28,336 bases of DNA from Pseudomonadota bacterium (GCA_023454395.1 JAEYFY010000129.1:1-28336); one strand, 5' to 3'; shown: positions 7,249 through 15,997, counted from the first letter of the stretch. Notes: generated from the sequence alone by a model not told the origin. A program made the numbers and translations.

Positions 7249-8163
7249 TTAATGAATGGGAACGAAATAATCAATTTCTAAAGTTTTTGGTAATTCCATT
7301 AAATCAACATCCGTTTCTATACTGACATATCTTTCAATATCAGCCCCTGAGCGGCGGCATAAACCTAATGCAGGTAGCGTATAAAAATAAATTTTCATTG
7401 CAAACTGCTTATATTCTTCCAGCGTTCCTTTAAATTGGAATCTGACATAACGTCCTGCCTCAATCATTCTTTTTCTAAAACCACTGGTTTTTGTAAAATG
7501 ATCTAAGCTATTTAGCCCAATTTCATAATCAATCTGGATTTTATTTTTACGTAATGTATTGGGTTGGTATGAGATAAGCACTGTACTTTCTGTAAAGTTT
7601 TTATCCGTATACAGTAAAAAATCATTCCAAAATTGGTGACGAATATCTTCATGTAATTTGCCGATATCTTCGATAGAGCAAAAATACTGATATTGCATCC
7701 CATAAACATAACTTTCAGGTAATTCCATAATTTTAGGAATAGGCAAATCAACAACATCAAAATTGATAGGGGGCTGAAAGTTATCACCACAAAGATTATC
7801 AAGTTTACGATATTCCGTAGGTGTTACACCAAATGTGGCTTTAAAACGACGAGTAAATGATTGCTGAGAGTCAAACTGATAACGCAGTGCCACAGTCAGA
7901 ATGGGTAATTTAGTTAAACGTAATTCTGTTGCCGCTTTTGTTAAGCGTCTTCCTCGAATATACGAAGCCAGTGTTAACCCTGTTGCTTGCTTAAATACAC
8001 GTTGTAAGTGCCACTTTGTATAACCGGATTTAATTGCCACATCATCAAGTAACAACGGTTTTTCCAGATTTACCTCAATCCAGAGAAGGAGTTCTTTGAT
8101 AATTTCTATATTAAATGAGGATAAGGTATTGGAGGGGATAAGCCCATTGTACTGAGATGACAT
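7249..8163 (-). CDS. Rob-like AraC-family regulator with GyrI-like ligand domain
   Basis: Transcription factor, 304 residues, built like E. coli Rob (289). The AraC DNA-binding domain is N-terminal (about residues 20-120), with both helix-turn-helix units: DDVAIKSGYTKWHLQRVFKQ and VALRYQFDSQQSFTRRFKATFG. This block is very close to Rob/MarA/SoxS. The remaining 180 residues form a GyrI-like effector-binding domain (YVYGMQYQYFCSIEDI ... GLCRRSGADIERYVSIETDVD ... LEIDYFVPIH). Rob relatives control efflux, outer-membrane permeability and redox stress genes through marboxes; that role is inferred here. It is divergent from the TetR-type gene, with 90 bases between start codons. AGGA lies seven bases before ATG 8163. 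I do not call it rob, because the locus is not the E. coli rob locus and a second copy may exist. Confidence 0.9.
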   Translation of the reverse strand: MSSQYNGLIPSNTLSSFNIEIIKELLLWIEVNLEKPLLLDDVAIKSGYTKWHLQRVFKQATGLTLASYIRGRRLTKAATELRLTKLPILTVALRYQFDSQQSFTRRFKATFGVTPTEYRKLDNLCGDNFQPPINFDVVDLPIPKIMELPESYVYGMQYQYFCSIEDIGKLHEDIRHQFWNDFLLYTDKNFTESTVLISYQPNTLRKNKIQIDYEIGLNSLDHFTKTSGFRKRMIEAGRYVRFQFKGTLEEYKQFAMKIYFYTLPALGLCRRSGADIERYVSIETDVDLMELPKTLEIDYFVPIH

Positions 8164-8191
8164 GATAATTTCCTGAAAATATTTTGTTCAG

Positions 8192-8220
8192 TTTACACAA
8201 AACTGATACCCATATATTAT
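8192..8220 (+). promoter_or_regulatory. Candidate sigma-70 promoter of the TetR-family gene
   Basis: TTTACA at 8192-8197, a 17-base spacer, TATTAT at 8215-8220. The predicted start point near 8227 falls inside the palindrome 8222-8238, the arrangement expected of a self-repressing regulator. Confidence 0.5.
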
Positions 8221-8221
8221 T

Positions 8222-8238
8222 ACATACTTATGGTATGT
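8222..8238. promoter_or_regulatory. Candidate TetR operator
   Basis: Perfect 17-base palindrome ACATAC-TTATG-GTATGT between the likely -10 element and the ribosome site (AAGGG) of the TetR-family gene. Symmetry, size and place fit an autoregulatory operator; no binding evidence exists. Confidence 0.5.
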
Positions 8239-8253
8239 TTTAAGGGTTTTATC

Positions 8254-8874
8254 ATGAAAATAAAATCACGGCAACAAGAGAATTCAGAGCAAACACGCGC
8301 TGCGTTACGTGAAGCGGCACAAGAACTATTTATAAATCAGAACTATTGTGATGTTTCCGTTGATGAAATATCACGTCATGCAAGAGTAACCAAAGGGGCT
8401 TTTTATCACCACTTTAGTAATAAGAAAGCGCTATTAAAAGAGTGCTATCTTTTTCAGGTTGATAAAGTTGTCGAAAAACTGGTTCAAATTCCTACTTATG
8501 ATGATCAGTGGCAAGAGCTAGAAGCTATTTTTAGTCTCTGTGTTGATCATATTTATCAACATAAAGATAAGCTTATTCCCTTACAAGAAATAATTTCTGT
8601 TCTGGGTTGGAAGGAATGGGATGAAATTGATTCACAAATTCTTATCCCTAGAATTAGAAAATGTGTAGATACTCTTTATGATAAACAAGAAATTTGCACT
8701 TATTCTCCTGATATCGTTGTGAATTTAGTTTATGGATTTGTCACGCATATTGCGATTAATTTAAAAAATGAAGCAACATTACCTGAAAATGCTTGTAAGG
8801 ATTTTAAAAAGATATTTTCTGATTTTTTAATGGGAATAAAACAATCTTCAATAAGTGCGAAAGACCATAAATAG
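8254..8874 (+). CDS. TetR/AcrR-family transcriptional regulator
   Basis: Repressor-type regulator, 206 residues. The N-terminal TetR helix-turn-helix is at residues 34-53 (VSVDEISRHARVTKGAFYHHFSNKKALL region), preceded by the usual amphipathic helix (TRAALREAAQELFINQNY). The C-terminal two thirds are a helical ligand-binding domain of no recognised type. I chose ATG 8254 because AAGGG lies seven bases upstream; the frame opens further up at 8230, but that ATG lies inside a palindrome that looks like the operator. It is divergent from the Rob-like gene and 66 bases ahead of a Nudix hydrolase gene with which it may be cotranscribed. Effector and target genes are unknown. Confidence 0.92.
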   Translation: MKIKSRQQENSEQTRAALREAAQELFINQNYCDVSVDEISRHARVTKGAFYHHFSNKKALLKECYLFQVDKVVEKLVQIPTYDDQWQELEAIFSLCVDHIYQHKDKLIPLQEIISVLGWKEWDEIDSQILIPRIRKCVDTLYDKQEICTYSPDIVVNLVYGFVTHIAINLKNEATLPENACKDFKKIFSDFLMGIKQSSISAKDHK

Positions 8875-8940
8875 CACAAAAATAATGATAGATGTGATGT
8901 ACATTGGATAAAAATAAATAGAGTAAAGGATCAGAATATT

Positions 8941-9417
8941 ATGGTAATAGAAATGCCTAAAAGTCATTTCACCGCAACGGGCATTGTATTCAATGAGCAG
9001 GGCAAATTCCTTCTCCATTTACATTCTAAAATAGGTTGTTGGTTACCACCAGGTGGTCATATAGAAGAAAATGAAGAGCCACAAAATGCCGTATTAAGAG
9101 AAATAGAAGAAGAAACAGGTTTACTGTGTGAGTGCCTTTGCTATCAACCTGAATTTAGCCTTAACCTAAATAACAATGATGTTATTGAGCTTGTAAAACC
9201 TCTCGCCATTTTAAAAGAACCCATCCACGATAAAAAACAAGGATTTCATTATCACATCGATATGATTTATCTTTGTAAACCGTTAAAAAATAGCCAATTA
9301 ACAAATAAATCTTTCCAATGGCTTTCTTTGGAAGAAGTTAAAAAAATAGAAACCCCATTAAATGTGATAAGACTTATTGAACTAACTGAAAAACTATTAA
9401 TAGAAAAAATTATTTAA
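8941..9417 (+). CDS. Nudix hydrolase
   Basis: Cytoplasmic Nudix pyrophosphohydrolase, 158 residues. The complete Nudix box runs from G39 to L61: G39-x5-E45-x7-R53-E54-I55-x-E57-E58-x-G60-L61, so the metal-binding glutamates are intact. Substrate cannot be told; such proteins cleave nucleoside diphosphates linked to another group, often as clean-up enzymes. A second in-frame ATG at 8953 is possible; AAAGGA stands 10 bases before ATG 8941, long but acceptable. It follows the TetR gene on the same strand and is closed by a strong terminator at 9460-9489. Confidence 0.92.
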   Translation: MVIEMPKSHFTATGIVFNEQGKFLLHLHSKIGCWLPPGGHIEENEEPQNAVLREIEEETGLLCECLCYQPEFSLNLNNNDVIELVKPLAILKEPIHDKKQGFHYHIDMIYLCKPLKNSQLTNKSFQWLSLEEVKKIETPLNVIRLIELTEKLLIEKII

Positions 9418-9459
9418 ATTTCTTAATAAAGCTAAATTACTCATAATAAATAAACAATA

Positions 9460-9489
9460 AAAGCAGTTTTTGGAAACTGCTTTATTTTT
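9460..9489 (+). terminator. Intrinsic terminator after the Nudix gene
   Basis: Perfect 10-bp stem AAAGCAGTTT (9460-9469) / AAACTGCTTT (9474-9483), loop TTGG, followed by a T-rich run to 9489. Confidence 0.92.
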
Positions 9490-9551
9490 ATTGGAAATAA
9501 AACACGTTTAAAACTCACTATAAATTGACTTCAAAATTAAATAAATTAATG

Positions 9552-9575
9552 TTAATAGGTAAACATACCTATTAA
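9552..9575. repeat. Perfect 24-base palindrome in the long intergenic region
   Basis: TTAATAGGTA (9552-9561), spacer AACA, TACCTATTAA (9566-9575). No T-run follows and no gene ends here, so it is not an obvious terminator; an operator is more likely. It lies 170 bases upstream of the FliA promoter. Confidence 0.6.
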
Positions 9576-9746
9576 AACTTAAGATGAAAATGTATAAATA
9601 AAATCACAAAAACTAAAAAATAATTAATAAATTATCTTTTTCTGAGTAAAATCACCTTCATTGCGGGATATTATATAGTTAATTTGTATCTTGGTGGCTA
9701 AAACAATCGTTTATTTCATAAATGAAAAATGCTTTTCTCTACACTC

Positions 9747-9773
9747 TAAAGTTTTCCCTCATTATTACCGACA
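9747..9773 (+). promoter_or_regulatory. FliA (sigma-28) flagellar promoter
   Basis: TAAAGTTT at 9747-9754 is a perfect match to the sigma-28 -35 element, followed by exactly 11 bases and TACCGACA at 9766-9773, which keeps the CCGA core of the GCCGATAA -10 element. It lies upstream of a chemotaxis receptor, a standard FliA target. The predicted start near 9781 gives an untranslated leader of about 155 bases. Confidence 0.82.
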
Positions 9774-9837
9774 TTATAAACAAAGGTAGATCCTACGTGC
9801 CTTTATATTCTAATGAATAAATCTTAGCCTTATTTTA

Positions 9838-9866
9838 TTGACACCAGGGAATATGCTCTTTATCAG
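9838..9866 (+). promoter_or_regulatory. Candidate sigma-70 promoter of the chemotaxis receptor gene
   Basis: Perfect TTGACA at 9838-9843, a 17-base spacer and TATCAG at 9861-9866 (4/6). It would start transcription near 9873 and could give expression independent of FliA. Confidence 0.45.
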
Positions 9867-9937
9867 AGAAAGAGTGCATTCTGATATCTTACAAATGTAC
9901 AGATAACAAACTCTGTATATTTTGATGGAATATGACC

Positions 9938-11536
9938 ATGTTTAAAAATATCAGTATAGAAAAGACCGTTAAGGTTATGCTGGCCATTTTATTTGCGTTG
10001 ATTATGAGCATTATTTATTTTAGTTATGATGCTTCCACTCGATCCTACAATAATTTCGTTTCATCAAATAGCCTAAGTCAGCAAATGTTACTTATGGGCA
10101 AAGCGCGATATCAAATGGCGGTGATCAGGGCAAATATTAATGGGTTAGATGGACAATTACGCGTTAATGAAAAACCCTCAGCAAAATACTTTCACCAAAC
10201 TGCGGAATATATTGAAATAACGCGTGAAGAGATCCATCGTTGGTCAGATACGGAAAAACTCACCCAAGAAGGGAGAGAATTGGCCGATGATATGACAAAG
10301 CGGTTTGATGAACTGCTGGATATCTTCACTGGCGCACTAGATAGACTGCGTAAAGGTGAGCTAACAACACACTCTGCCAGTGTTAAAATGGATGAGCTAA
10401 ATGATATTACTATGCAATATTATGCTGTTGCTAATGGCATTGAGAATAGCTATATCGATATTGCAAAAACATCTCAAGAACGCTTGATGTTAGTGTCGAT
10501 TTCTACTGGCACTATCGTTATTCTCTTATTTATCTTCATATTACGTTGGTTCTCTCATACGTTTATTGGCAATATTAAAATCTTAATCAATATCTTTAGT
10601 AAGATGAGCCAAGGCGATTTAAGTATGCGTGTAGAGAATCACGGTACTAATGAATTTGGTCAGTTATTCAATGAAATGAATAAGATGAAAAATTCATTAA
10701 GCCATATGATCTCTTCCGTAAAAAATGCCGTTAATACTATCAGTGTTAGCGCAAGCGAAATCGCGACAGGAAATACCGATTTATCTTCCCGTACTGAGGA
10801 GCAAGCGAGCGCATTACAAGAAACTGTTGCGAGCATGGAGCAAATTAAAACAACGGTTGAGAAAAATGCGGATAACTCGCGCGAGGCCAGCAAATTAGCG
10901 CTAACAGCAACGGCATCTGCTCAAAATGGCGAAAATGTGATGGATAGCGTGGTTGAAACCATGTCTTCAATCTCTGAAAGTGCGAAAAAAATTGCAGATA
11001 TCAATGACATTATTAACAGCATTGCCAATCAAACGAATATTTTGTCATTGAATGCGGCTGTTGAAGCGGCAAGAGCGGGTGAGCAAGGTAGAGGATTTAC
11101 CGTTGTTGCGTCTGAAGTGCGTAATTTAGCGAGTCGTAGTGCTGAAGCCGCAAAAGAGATCAATGACTTGATTACGCACTCTGTTAATAAAGTGCATGTA
11201 GGTTCGCAACAGGTTGCTCAAGCTGGACGTTCGATGTCAGAGATCGTTACAACTATTAATCAGGTAAATGATTTCATGCAACAGATTGCCCTTGCTTCTA
11301 ATGAACAAAGCATGGGGATTAACCAAATCGCATTAGCTGTCAGTGAAATGGACACCGTGACTCAGCAAAATGCAGCATTGGTTGAAGAATCAGCAGCTAT
11401 TACAGCAAATATGGATGATGAAGCTCACCAATTAGCTAAATTGGTTTCACAATTTAAAGTAGATGAAGAGAACGAAACCCTCTCACGTTTCGATTCAACG
11501 AAATCAACAGCAGCTATTGATACTCAAGAAAAATAA
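9938..11536 (+). CDS. Methyl-accepting chemotaxis protein
   Basis: Inner-membrane chemoreceptor of the Tsr/Tar type, 532 residues. First membrane span about residues 10-29; periplasmic four-helix-type sensing domain to about 185; second span in [18 protein letters not shown]; then a HAMP domain and the coiled-coil signalling domain. The hairpin tip [24 protein letters not shown] and [16 protein letters not shown] contact CheA/CheW, and the upstream [17 protein letters not shown] carries probable methylation sites. The C-terminus ends in AIDTQEK and lacks the NWETF-type pentapeptide that tethers CheR/CheB, so it may be a low-abundance receptor that needs others for adaptation. The ligand is unknown. 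I prefer ATG 9938, as GGA lies eight bases before it but only two before the in-frame ATG 9932. A sigma-28 promoter lies upstream. Confidence 0.95.
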   Translation: MFKNISIEKTVKVMLAILFALIMSIIYFSYDASTRSYNNFVSSNSLSQQMLLMGKARYQMAVIRANINGLDGQLRVNEKPSAKYFHQTAEYIEITREEIHRWSDTEKLTQEGRELADDMTKRFDELLDIFTGALDRLRKGELTTHSASVKMDELNDITMQYYAVANGIENSYIDIAKTSQERLMLVSISTGTIVILLFIFILRWFSHTFIGNIKILINIFSKMSQGDLSMRVENHGTNEFGQLFNEMNKMKNSLSHMISSVKNAVNTISVSASEIATGNTDLSSRTEEQASALQETVASMEQIKTTVEKNADNSREASKLALTATASAQNGENVMDSVVETMSSISESAKKIADINDIINSIANQTNILSLNAAVEAARAGEQGRGFTVVASEVRNLASRSAEAAKEINDLITHSVNKVHVGSQQVAQAGRSMSEIVTTINQVNDFMQQIALASNEQSMGINQIALAVSEMDTVTQQNAALVEESAAITANMDDEAHQLAKLVSQFKVDEENETLSRFDSTKSTAAIDTQEK

Positions 11537-11561
11537 GTGTTGTATCAACGATAAATAAAAG

Positions 11562-11598
11562 AAGCCCCCTTGGCTAATCTAGGCGAAGGGGGCTTTTT
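11562..11598. terminator. Bidirectional terminator between the receptor gene and ldhA
   Basis: Perfect 10-bp stem AAGCCCCCTT (11562-11571) / AAGGGGGCTT (11586-11595) with a 14-base loop; T-run to 11598 on the plus strand and A-rich bases before the left arm. It lies between two convergent stops. Confidence 0.9.
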
Positions 11599-11624
11599 AT
11601 GATATTTGCTCTTAATGCTTAGAA

Positions 11625-12623
11625 TTAAGCTTTGATCTGATTAACGCACTCATTGCCTGAAGCAATCTCTTTAATGTTGTGCAGGGTTGTTTCACTAATA
11701 CTGATTAAGGCTTCTTCTGTTAAGAATGCTTGATGCCCAGTAAACAACACGTTATGACAAGAAGAAAGACGACGGAAAATATCATCTTGAATAACGTCAT
11801 TTGATTTATCTTCAAAGAAAAGATCGCGTTCATTTTCATAAACGTCCATTCCCAGCGCACCAATTTTACCTTGCTTCAACGCATTAATTGCAGCTGCAGA
11901 GTCAATTAATGCACCACGGCTGGTGTTAATAATCATCACACCATCTTTCATTTGTGAAAAAGCAGCTTCATTTAATAGATAATGATTATTTGCTGTTAAT
12001 GGGCAATGTAATGAAATTACATCAGAATTTGCATAAATTGTCGCCAAATCAACATATTCGGCACCTAAATCAAGTACGGCTTGATTTGGATAAGGATCAT
12101 AAGCAAGTAACTTCATGCCAAAGCCTTTTAATATGCGTAATGTCGCTAATCCTATTTTACCTGTACCAATAATACCGGCAGTGCGATTATGCATATTAAA
12201 GCCAGTTAAGCCTTCTAATGAGAAGTTAGCATCACGAGTACGTTGATAAGCTCTGTGTATACGACGATTAAGTGACAGCATCATACCAACAGTATGCTCG
12301 GCAATAGCCTCTGGCGAGTAAGCAGGAACACGGACAACCGTTATGCCTAATTCAGCAGCAGCTTCTAAATCAACATTATTAAAGCCCGCGCAGCGTAATG
12401 CGAGAATGCGTATATTAAGGCTAGCAAGCTCTTGCAAAACTGCACGGTTTGCATCGTCATTGACGAAAATACAGACAGCATCAGCGCCAACGGCATTTTT
12501 TGCGGTTTGTTTTGTTAAATTAAAATCGAAATATTCAATATCATAATGATATCCATTATGTTGATTGACCCATTCCATGTGCTTACGATCATAATGTTTA
12601 GTACTATAGGAAACGATTTTCAT
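11625..12623 (-). CDS. ldhA: D-lactate dehydrogenase LdhA
   Basis: Fermentative NADH-dependent D-lactate dehydrogenase, cytoplasmic, converting pyruvate to D-lactate. At 332 residues it is nearly the E. coli length (329) and almost identical over long blocks (CIFVNDD, LALRCAGFNNVDL, NRRIHRAYQRTRDANFSLEG, HNVLFTGHQAFL). The nucleotide-binding glycines are in GIIGTGKIG. The catalytic set of the D-2-hydroxyacid dehydrogenases is present: R236 (NTSRGALID), E265 (DVYENERDL) and H297 (TGHQAF). ATG 12623 is supported by the E. coli N-terminus. It is divergent from ydbH across 150 bases, the same arrangement as in E. coli. A TATAAT lies on the minus strand at 12714-12719 as a possible -10 element. 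Confidence 0.97.
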   Translation of the reverse strand: MKIVSYSTKHYDRKHMEWVNQHNGYHYDIEYFDFNLTKQTAKNAVGADAVCIFVNDDANRAVLQELASLNIRILALRCAGFNNVDLEAAAELGITVVRVPAYSPEAIAEHTVGMMLSLNRRIHRAYQRTRDANFSLEGLTGFNMHNRTAGIIGTGKIGLATLRILKGFGMKLLAYDPYPNQAVLDLGAEYVDLATIYANSDVISLHCPLTANNHYLLNEAAFSQMKDGVMIINTSRGALIDSAAAINALKQGKIGALGMDVYENERDLFFEDKSNDVIQDDIFRRLSSCHNVLFTGHQAFLTEEALISISETTLHNIKEIASGNECVNQIKA

Positions 12624-12773
12624 CCAGTTTTCTCGGCTCTAGATTAAATTTTTATTCAGAGGCTGGAAAAACAAGAATTATCCAACCCCAAGAAGAAAGA
12701 AATTAATACTATTATTATAAAACAATTTGACGCGGTAAGTGGATAATTCAGGTTTGTTTAAAAGGAATATGAT

Positions 12774-15410
12774 GTGTTGTTAAGAAAAACAATCAAATGG
12801 ACAGGGACGATACTATTAGGCACAGGTCTAATAGGCACTGCTTTATGGGTATCTATTCCTCATTGGCTACCTGTTGTTGCTCATTATTACTTACCTGAAG
12901 GTGTAACACTTTCTTTATCACAGCCTAAGTTACAGCGTATGGGTGTTTCAATTGAAAACATCGAATTAAAAACAGCGAGTTGCACTTTAGCGTCTCTTGA
13001 TAACTTTGTTTTCTCCTATCAAAAAGAACAGCTTGATAAGCTGCAATTTAATAGCCAGCAACTTGCCATTGATGAAAAATGTTTTTCAATGATGCCTGTC
13101 AGTAAGCAAGAAGAAACGGCAACCGTTCCTCTTGAGATAAATTCACTACTGGCTTCAATACCTCATCTATCAGTCAATATTGACAATGTATTCTTAAAAG
13201 AAAATGCTCGCTACCAAGGTACATTACAGCTAAAAACACAAAACAATGGACGATTTATCTCTTACCAAGGAAAAAATGCTCAACTTGGTATTTTTATTAG
13301 AGATAATCAGTGGCTTGATATTAAACAGTTTAAAGTGAATTTACCTGATGATAATAATATTGAACTTGCTGCTGAAATAGCACTTCCTCTAGATATAGCG
13401 TCATTACCCGAAAAGGGTTCAGTTAATGCAACATTATTAACCTCTCATTATGCTCACCCTTTAGTGTTTATTCTTGAATGGATAGGACAATCTGGCACTA
13501 TTTCAGTTGCAGAACAAGGAGGTGGTCACGCGTTGGCTTTATTACCGTGGACTGTTACATCTGAAACTATTGCCATTGAGCAAGGTCGTTGGGAATGGTT
13601 TGGATTAGATCAACCTTTGCGAGGCGGTGTAAATATTAATATTACCCAATGGCAAAAAGGATTGACTGACTTAAGATTAACAGCACGATTAAACGTGATG
13701 ACAGAAGGCAAAGCGGGGAAAGGAAATTTAGTAATATCGATCCCTGAAACCGCAGTAAATTGGTTAGATGCTCAAATTCCTATTCAAATCACGGGTATTG
13801 TTAATAAAGAATTAATGCAAGCCAGTGCGCAATTACCTGTTAAAGTCACAGGCATGTTGACAGATCCTACTGTTGAATTTCAATCTGGCTCTTTATTTCG
13901 TTTTAAAGGACCACTCACTGAAACGCTGACCATCACAGATGCTCGTTTACCTTTAGCGGGAACCACACTTTCATCAAAAGGTTTTAATGGTCGTTTAAAT
14001 GCGATAGTCGTTGCTCAAGATACTATTTGGGGAGATTACCGTATTCATTTTCAAGGTAAGGCAGTTGATTTTTTACCTGATAATGGGACTTGGCAATGGC
14101 GCTATTGGGGGGAAGGAGATTTATTGCCTTTAAAAGCACGTTGGGATATCGCAGGAACGGGATATTGGGCTGATAAAGTGGTGAGTTTTGAGAAACTCAA
14201 TACAGGTTTTGATGTTTTAAAATATCAACATACTACGATGACTGCACCTCGATTATCTTTAGAAAGCCCGTTTCAATGGATAAGAGATGAGAAAAAACCA
14301 ACATTTGGGGGAAAAATAAAATTAACTAGTCAACGTATTGATTTTCCTGCTGGTGGTTTTTTAGATAAGACTGATTTTATTGCCACTATTCGAGGTGAAT
14401 CACCTTTTAATTTTAATCTAAAAGGCGAATTAAGTGCTAAACCCAATATAGGACCTATTGCAATAAATACGCGTTGGGATGGCGCAAGGTTAAGAGGGCA
14501 AATGCGTTGGCCTTCACAACCTATTAATGTTTTTCAATCGCTCTTGCCAGAAGGTTTAGGGATCACTCTTGATAAAGGTGAACTCTACACACAAGCCGAC
14601 TTTTCTGTTGCACCAGAACAAGGATTAATAGCAGGAGGGCATCTTGTTGTTAAACAAGGTGGAATGTGGCTTAAAGATGGTGTTTTAGAAGGTTTAGATT
14701 TTATTTTGCCTTGGCGTTTAAATGGCAACGAGTGGCAATTAGGCGTTAAACAGCCTGTCCAGTTACGGATAAAGCGTGTTAACAATCTTTTTGATATGAC
14801 GGATATTACGGCTGATCTTCAAGGTTTTTATCCGGCAACAGAAAATAAACCGTTAGTTTTATCTAATGTGAATGTAGCCATGCTTGATGGAACCATTTCA
14901 TTGGCAAAACTCACCATTCCACAACATGATGCAGCGATTATTTCTCTTGATAACATTCAATTAAGTCATCTTTTTACTTTGTTAAAAGTGACGCAGTTTG
15001 CGGCATCAGGTAAAGTGAGCGGTGAATTTCCATTTTTTATTAATAATAACCAATGGATTATTAAAGATGGTTGGCTGGCTAATTCATCTTATTTAACGTT
15101 AAGACTTGATAAGGATTTTGTAGATTCTATTGATGAAAATAATATGTCTGCAGGCGTTGCTATGGCATGGTTGCGCTATTTAGAGATCAGCCGTTCTTGG
15201 ACGCGCGTTAATTTAAGTAATTTAGGTGAGTTAGTGCTAGAGGCAGAAATTAATGGAACGAATCCTCTAGAAGATAAACGTCGAAAAGTTAATTTAAATT
15301 ATCGACATGAAGAAAATGTCTTCCAATTATGGCGAAGTTTACGATTTGGTTCACAATTGGAAGAGTGGTTAGAAAAGAGCTTATCAGATTTAGGGAGTGA
15401 GTCAGAGTGA
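12774..15410 (+). CDS. ydbH: AsmA-like intermembrane phospholipid transport protein YdbH
   Basis: Long bridge-like protein of the AsmA clan, 878 residues (E. coli 879). It is anchored in the inner membrane by an N-terminal span (about residues 8-28, WTGTILLGTGLIGTALWVSI) and reaches into the periplasm as a beta-rich groove. In E. coli, YdbH works redundantly with TamB and YhdP to move phospholipids to the outer membrane, with YnbE and YdbL as partners. The start codon is GTG at 12774, with AAAGGA ending seven bases upstream. It overlaps ynbE by four bases (GTGA). The gene order ldhA | ydbH-ynbE-ydbL is conserved, which confirms the assignment. Confidence 0.95.
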   Translation: MLLRKTIKWTGTILLGTGLIGTALWVSIPHWLPVVAHYYLPEGVTLSLSQPKLQRMGVSIENIELKTASCTLASLDNFVFSYQKEQLDKLQFNSQQLAIDEKCFSMMPVSKQEETATVPLEINSLLASIPHLSVNIDNVFLKENARYQGTLQLKTQNNGRFISYQGKNAQLGIFIRDNQWLDIKQFKVNLPDDNNIELAAEIALPLDIASLPEKGSVNATLLTSHYAHPLVFILEWIGQSGTISVAEQGGGHALALLPWTVTSETIAIEQGRWEWFGLDQPLRGGVNINITQWQKGLTDLRLTARLNVMTEGKAGKGNLVISIPETAVNWLDAQIPIQITGIVNKELMQASAQLPVKVTGMLTDPTVEFQSGSLFRFKGPLTETLTITDARLPLAGTTLSSKGFNGRLNAIVVAQDTIWGDYRIHFQGKAVDFLPDNGTWQWRYWGEGDLLPLKARWDIAGTGYWADKVVSFEKLNTGFDVLKYQHTTMTAPRLSLESPFQWIRDEKKPTFGGKIKLTSQRIDFPAGGFLDKTDFIATIRGESPFNFNLKGELSAKPNIGPIAINTRWDGARLRGQMRWPSQPINVFQSLLPEGLGITLDKGELYTQADFSVAPEQGLIAGGHLVVKQGGMWLKDGVLEGLDFILPWRLNGNEWQLGVKQPVQLRIKRVNNLFDMTDITADLQGFYPATENKPLVLSNVNVAMLDGTISLAKLTIPQHDAAIISLDNIQLSHLFTLLKVTQFAASGKVSGEFPFFINNNQWIIKDGWLANSSYLTLRLDKDFVDSIDENNMSAGVAMAWLRYLEISRSWTRVNLSNLGELVLEAEINGTNPLEDKRRKVNLNYRHEENVFQLWRSLRFGSQLEEWLEKSLSDLGSESE

Positions 15411-15613
15411 AACCATTATTCTTAAGAAAACTATTCTTACTAACAGCTTTGATGATGGGAATATCAGCATTAACAGGATGTATTCGGTTAGAAGTCGCCA
15501 CACCGGATAAGCCCATTAACATTAATATGAATGTAAAAATTGAACATGAAATTAATGTAAAAATAGATCGCCAAGTAGAAGATCTGTTAAAAAATAACAG
15601 CGCCATTTTTTAA
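15407..15613 (+). CDS. ynbE: YnbE family outer-membrane lipoprotein
   Basis: Small lipoprotein of 68 residues with lipobox LTGC; the acylated cysteine is C25. The mature part is short and beta-prone (RLEVATPDKPININMNVKI), ending in an acidic helix. In E. coli YnbE is the outer-membrane partner that docks the C-terminus of YdbH to complete the intermembrane bridge. It starts with GTG overlapping the ydbH stop (GTGA), with GGGAG nine bases upstream, so translation is coupled. The downstream ydbL starts eight to eleven bases after its stop. Confidence 0.93.
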   Translation: MKPLFLRKLFLLTALMMGISALTGCIRLEVATPDKPININMNVKIEHEINVKIDRQVEDLLKNNSAIF

Positions 15614-15620
15614 AGGATAA

Positions 15621-15956
15621 ATGATGAATTATAAAAAATATCTCTTAAGTTTTGCGCTAATGATAACTTTAGGTAGTGCAAATGCCATAGCATTAACGCT
15701 TGATGAAGCAAGATCACAAGGATTGGTAGGAGAAACCTTTAGTGGTTATATTGAGCTTGTGCAAACTAATAACAAGCAAGCACAACAACTTGCAGATGAA
15801 ATAAATCAAGCAAGAAAAGCAAAATACGCTGAAATTGCTAAGACTAATCAAGTGACACCAGAATCTGTTGCTCGCCTAGCGGGTGAAAAATTAGTGGCAA
15901 GAGCTAACGAAGGTGAATTTGTTAAAGGGATCAATGGGAAATGGGTAAAGAAGTAA
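15621..15956 (+). CDS. ydbL: YdbL family periplasmic protein (DUF1318)
   Basis: Small exported protein of 111 residues, DUF1318. The signal peptide ends around ANAIA (about residue 24); the mature part LTLDEARSQGLVGETFSGYIE and the C-terminal FVKGINGKWVKK are typical of the family. In E. coli YdbL is the periplasmic accessory protein of the YdbH-YnbE pair and is thought to control YnbE assembly. ATG occurs at 15621 and 15624; AAGGA lies better placed (six bases) for 15624, so the true start may be three bases later. It is the last gene of the operon, followed by a terminator at 15998-16037. Confidence 0.93.
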   Translation: MMNYKKYLLSFALMITLGSANAIALTLDEARSQGLVGETFSGYIELVQTNNKQAQQLADEINQARKAKYAEIAKTNQVTPESVARLAGEKLVARANEGEFVKGINGKWVKK

Positions 15957-15997
15957 CTTAACCTTAAGTAGATACTTAATTCCATTTTATTTATTGT

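Larger units (their letters stand above)
9418..9937 (+). other. Gene-free 520-base region before the chemotaxis receptor gene
   Basis: Contains the Nudix gene terminator (9460-9489), a perfect 24-base palindrome (9552-9575), a FliA promoter (9747-9773) and a sigma-70-like promoter (9838-9866). The stretch between 9490 and 9740 is very AT-rich. I find no gene in it. Confidence 0.7.

Noticed and set aside
12343..12546. Small plus-strand frames inside ldhA (also 11954-12172)
   Set aside because: Shadows of a near-identical LdhA orthologue on the other strand.
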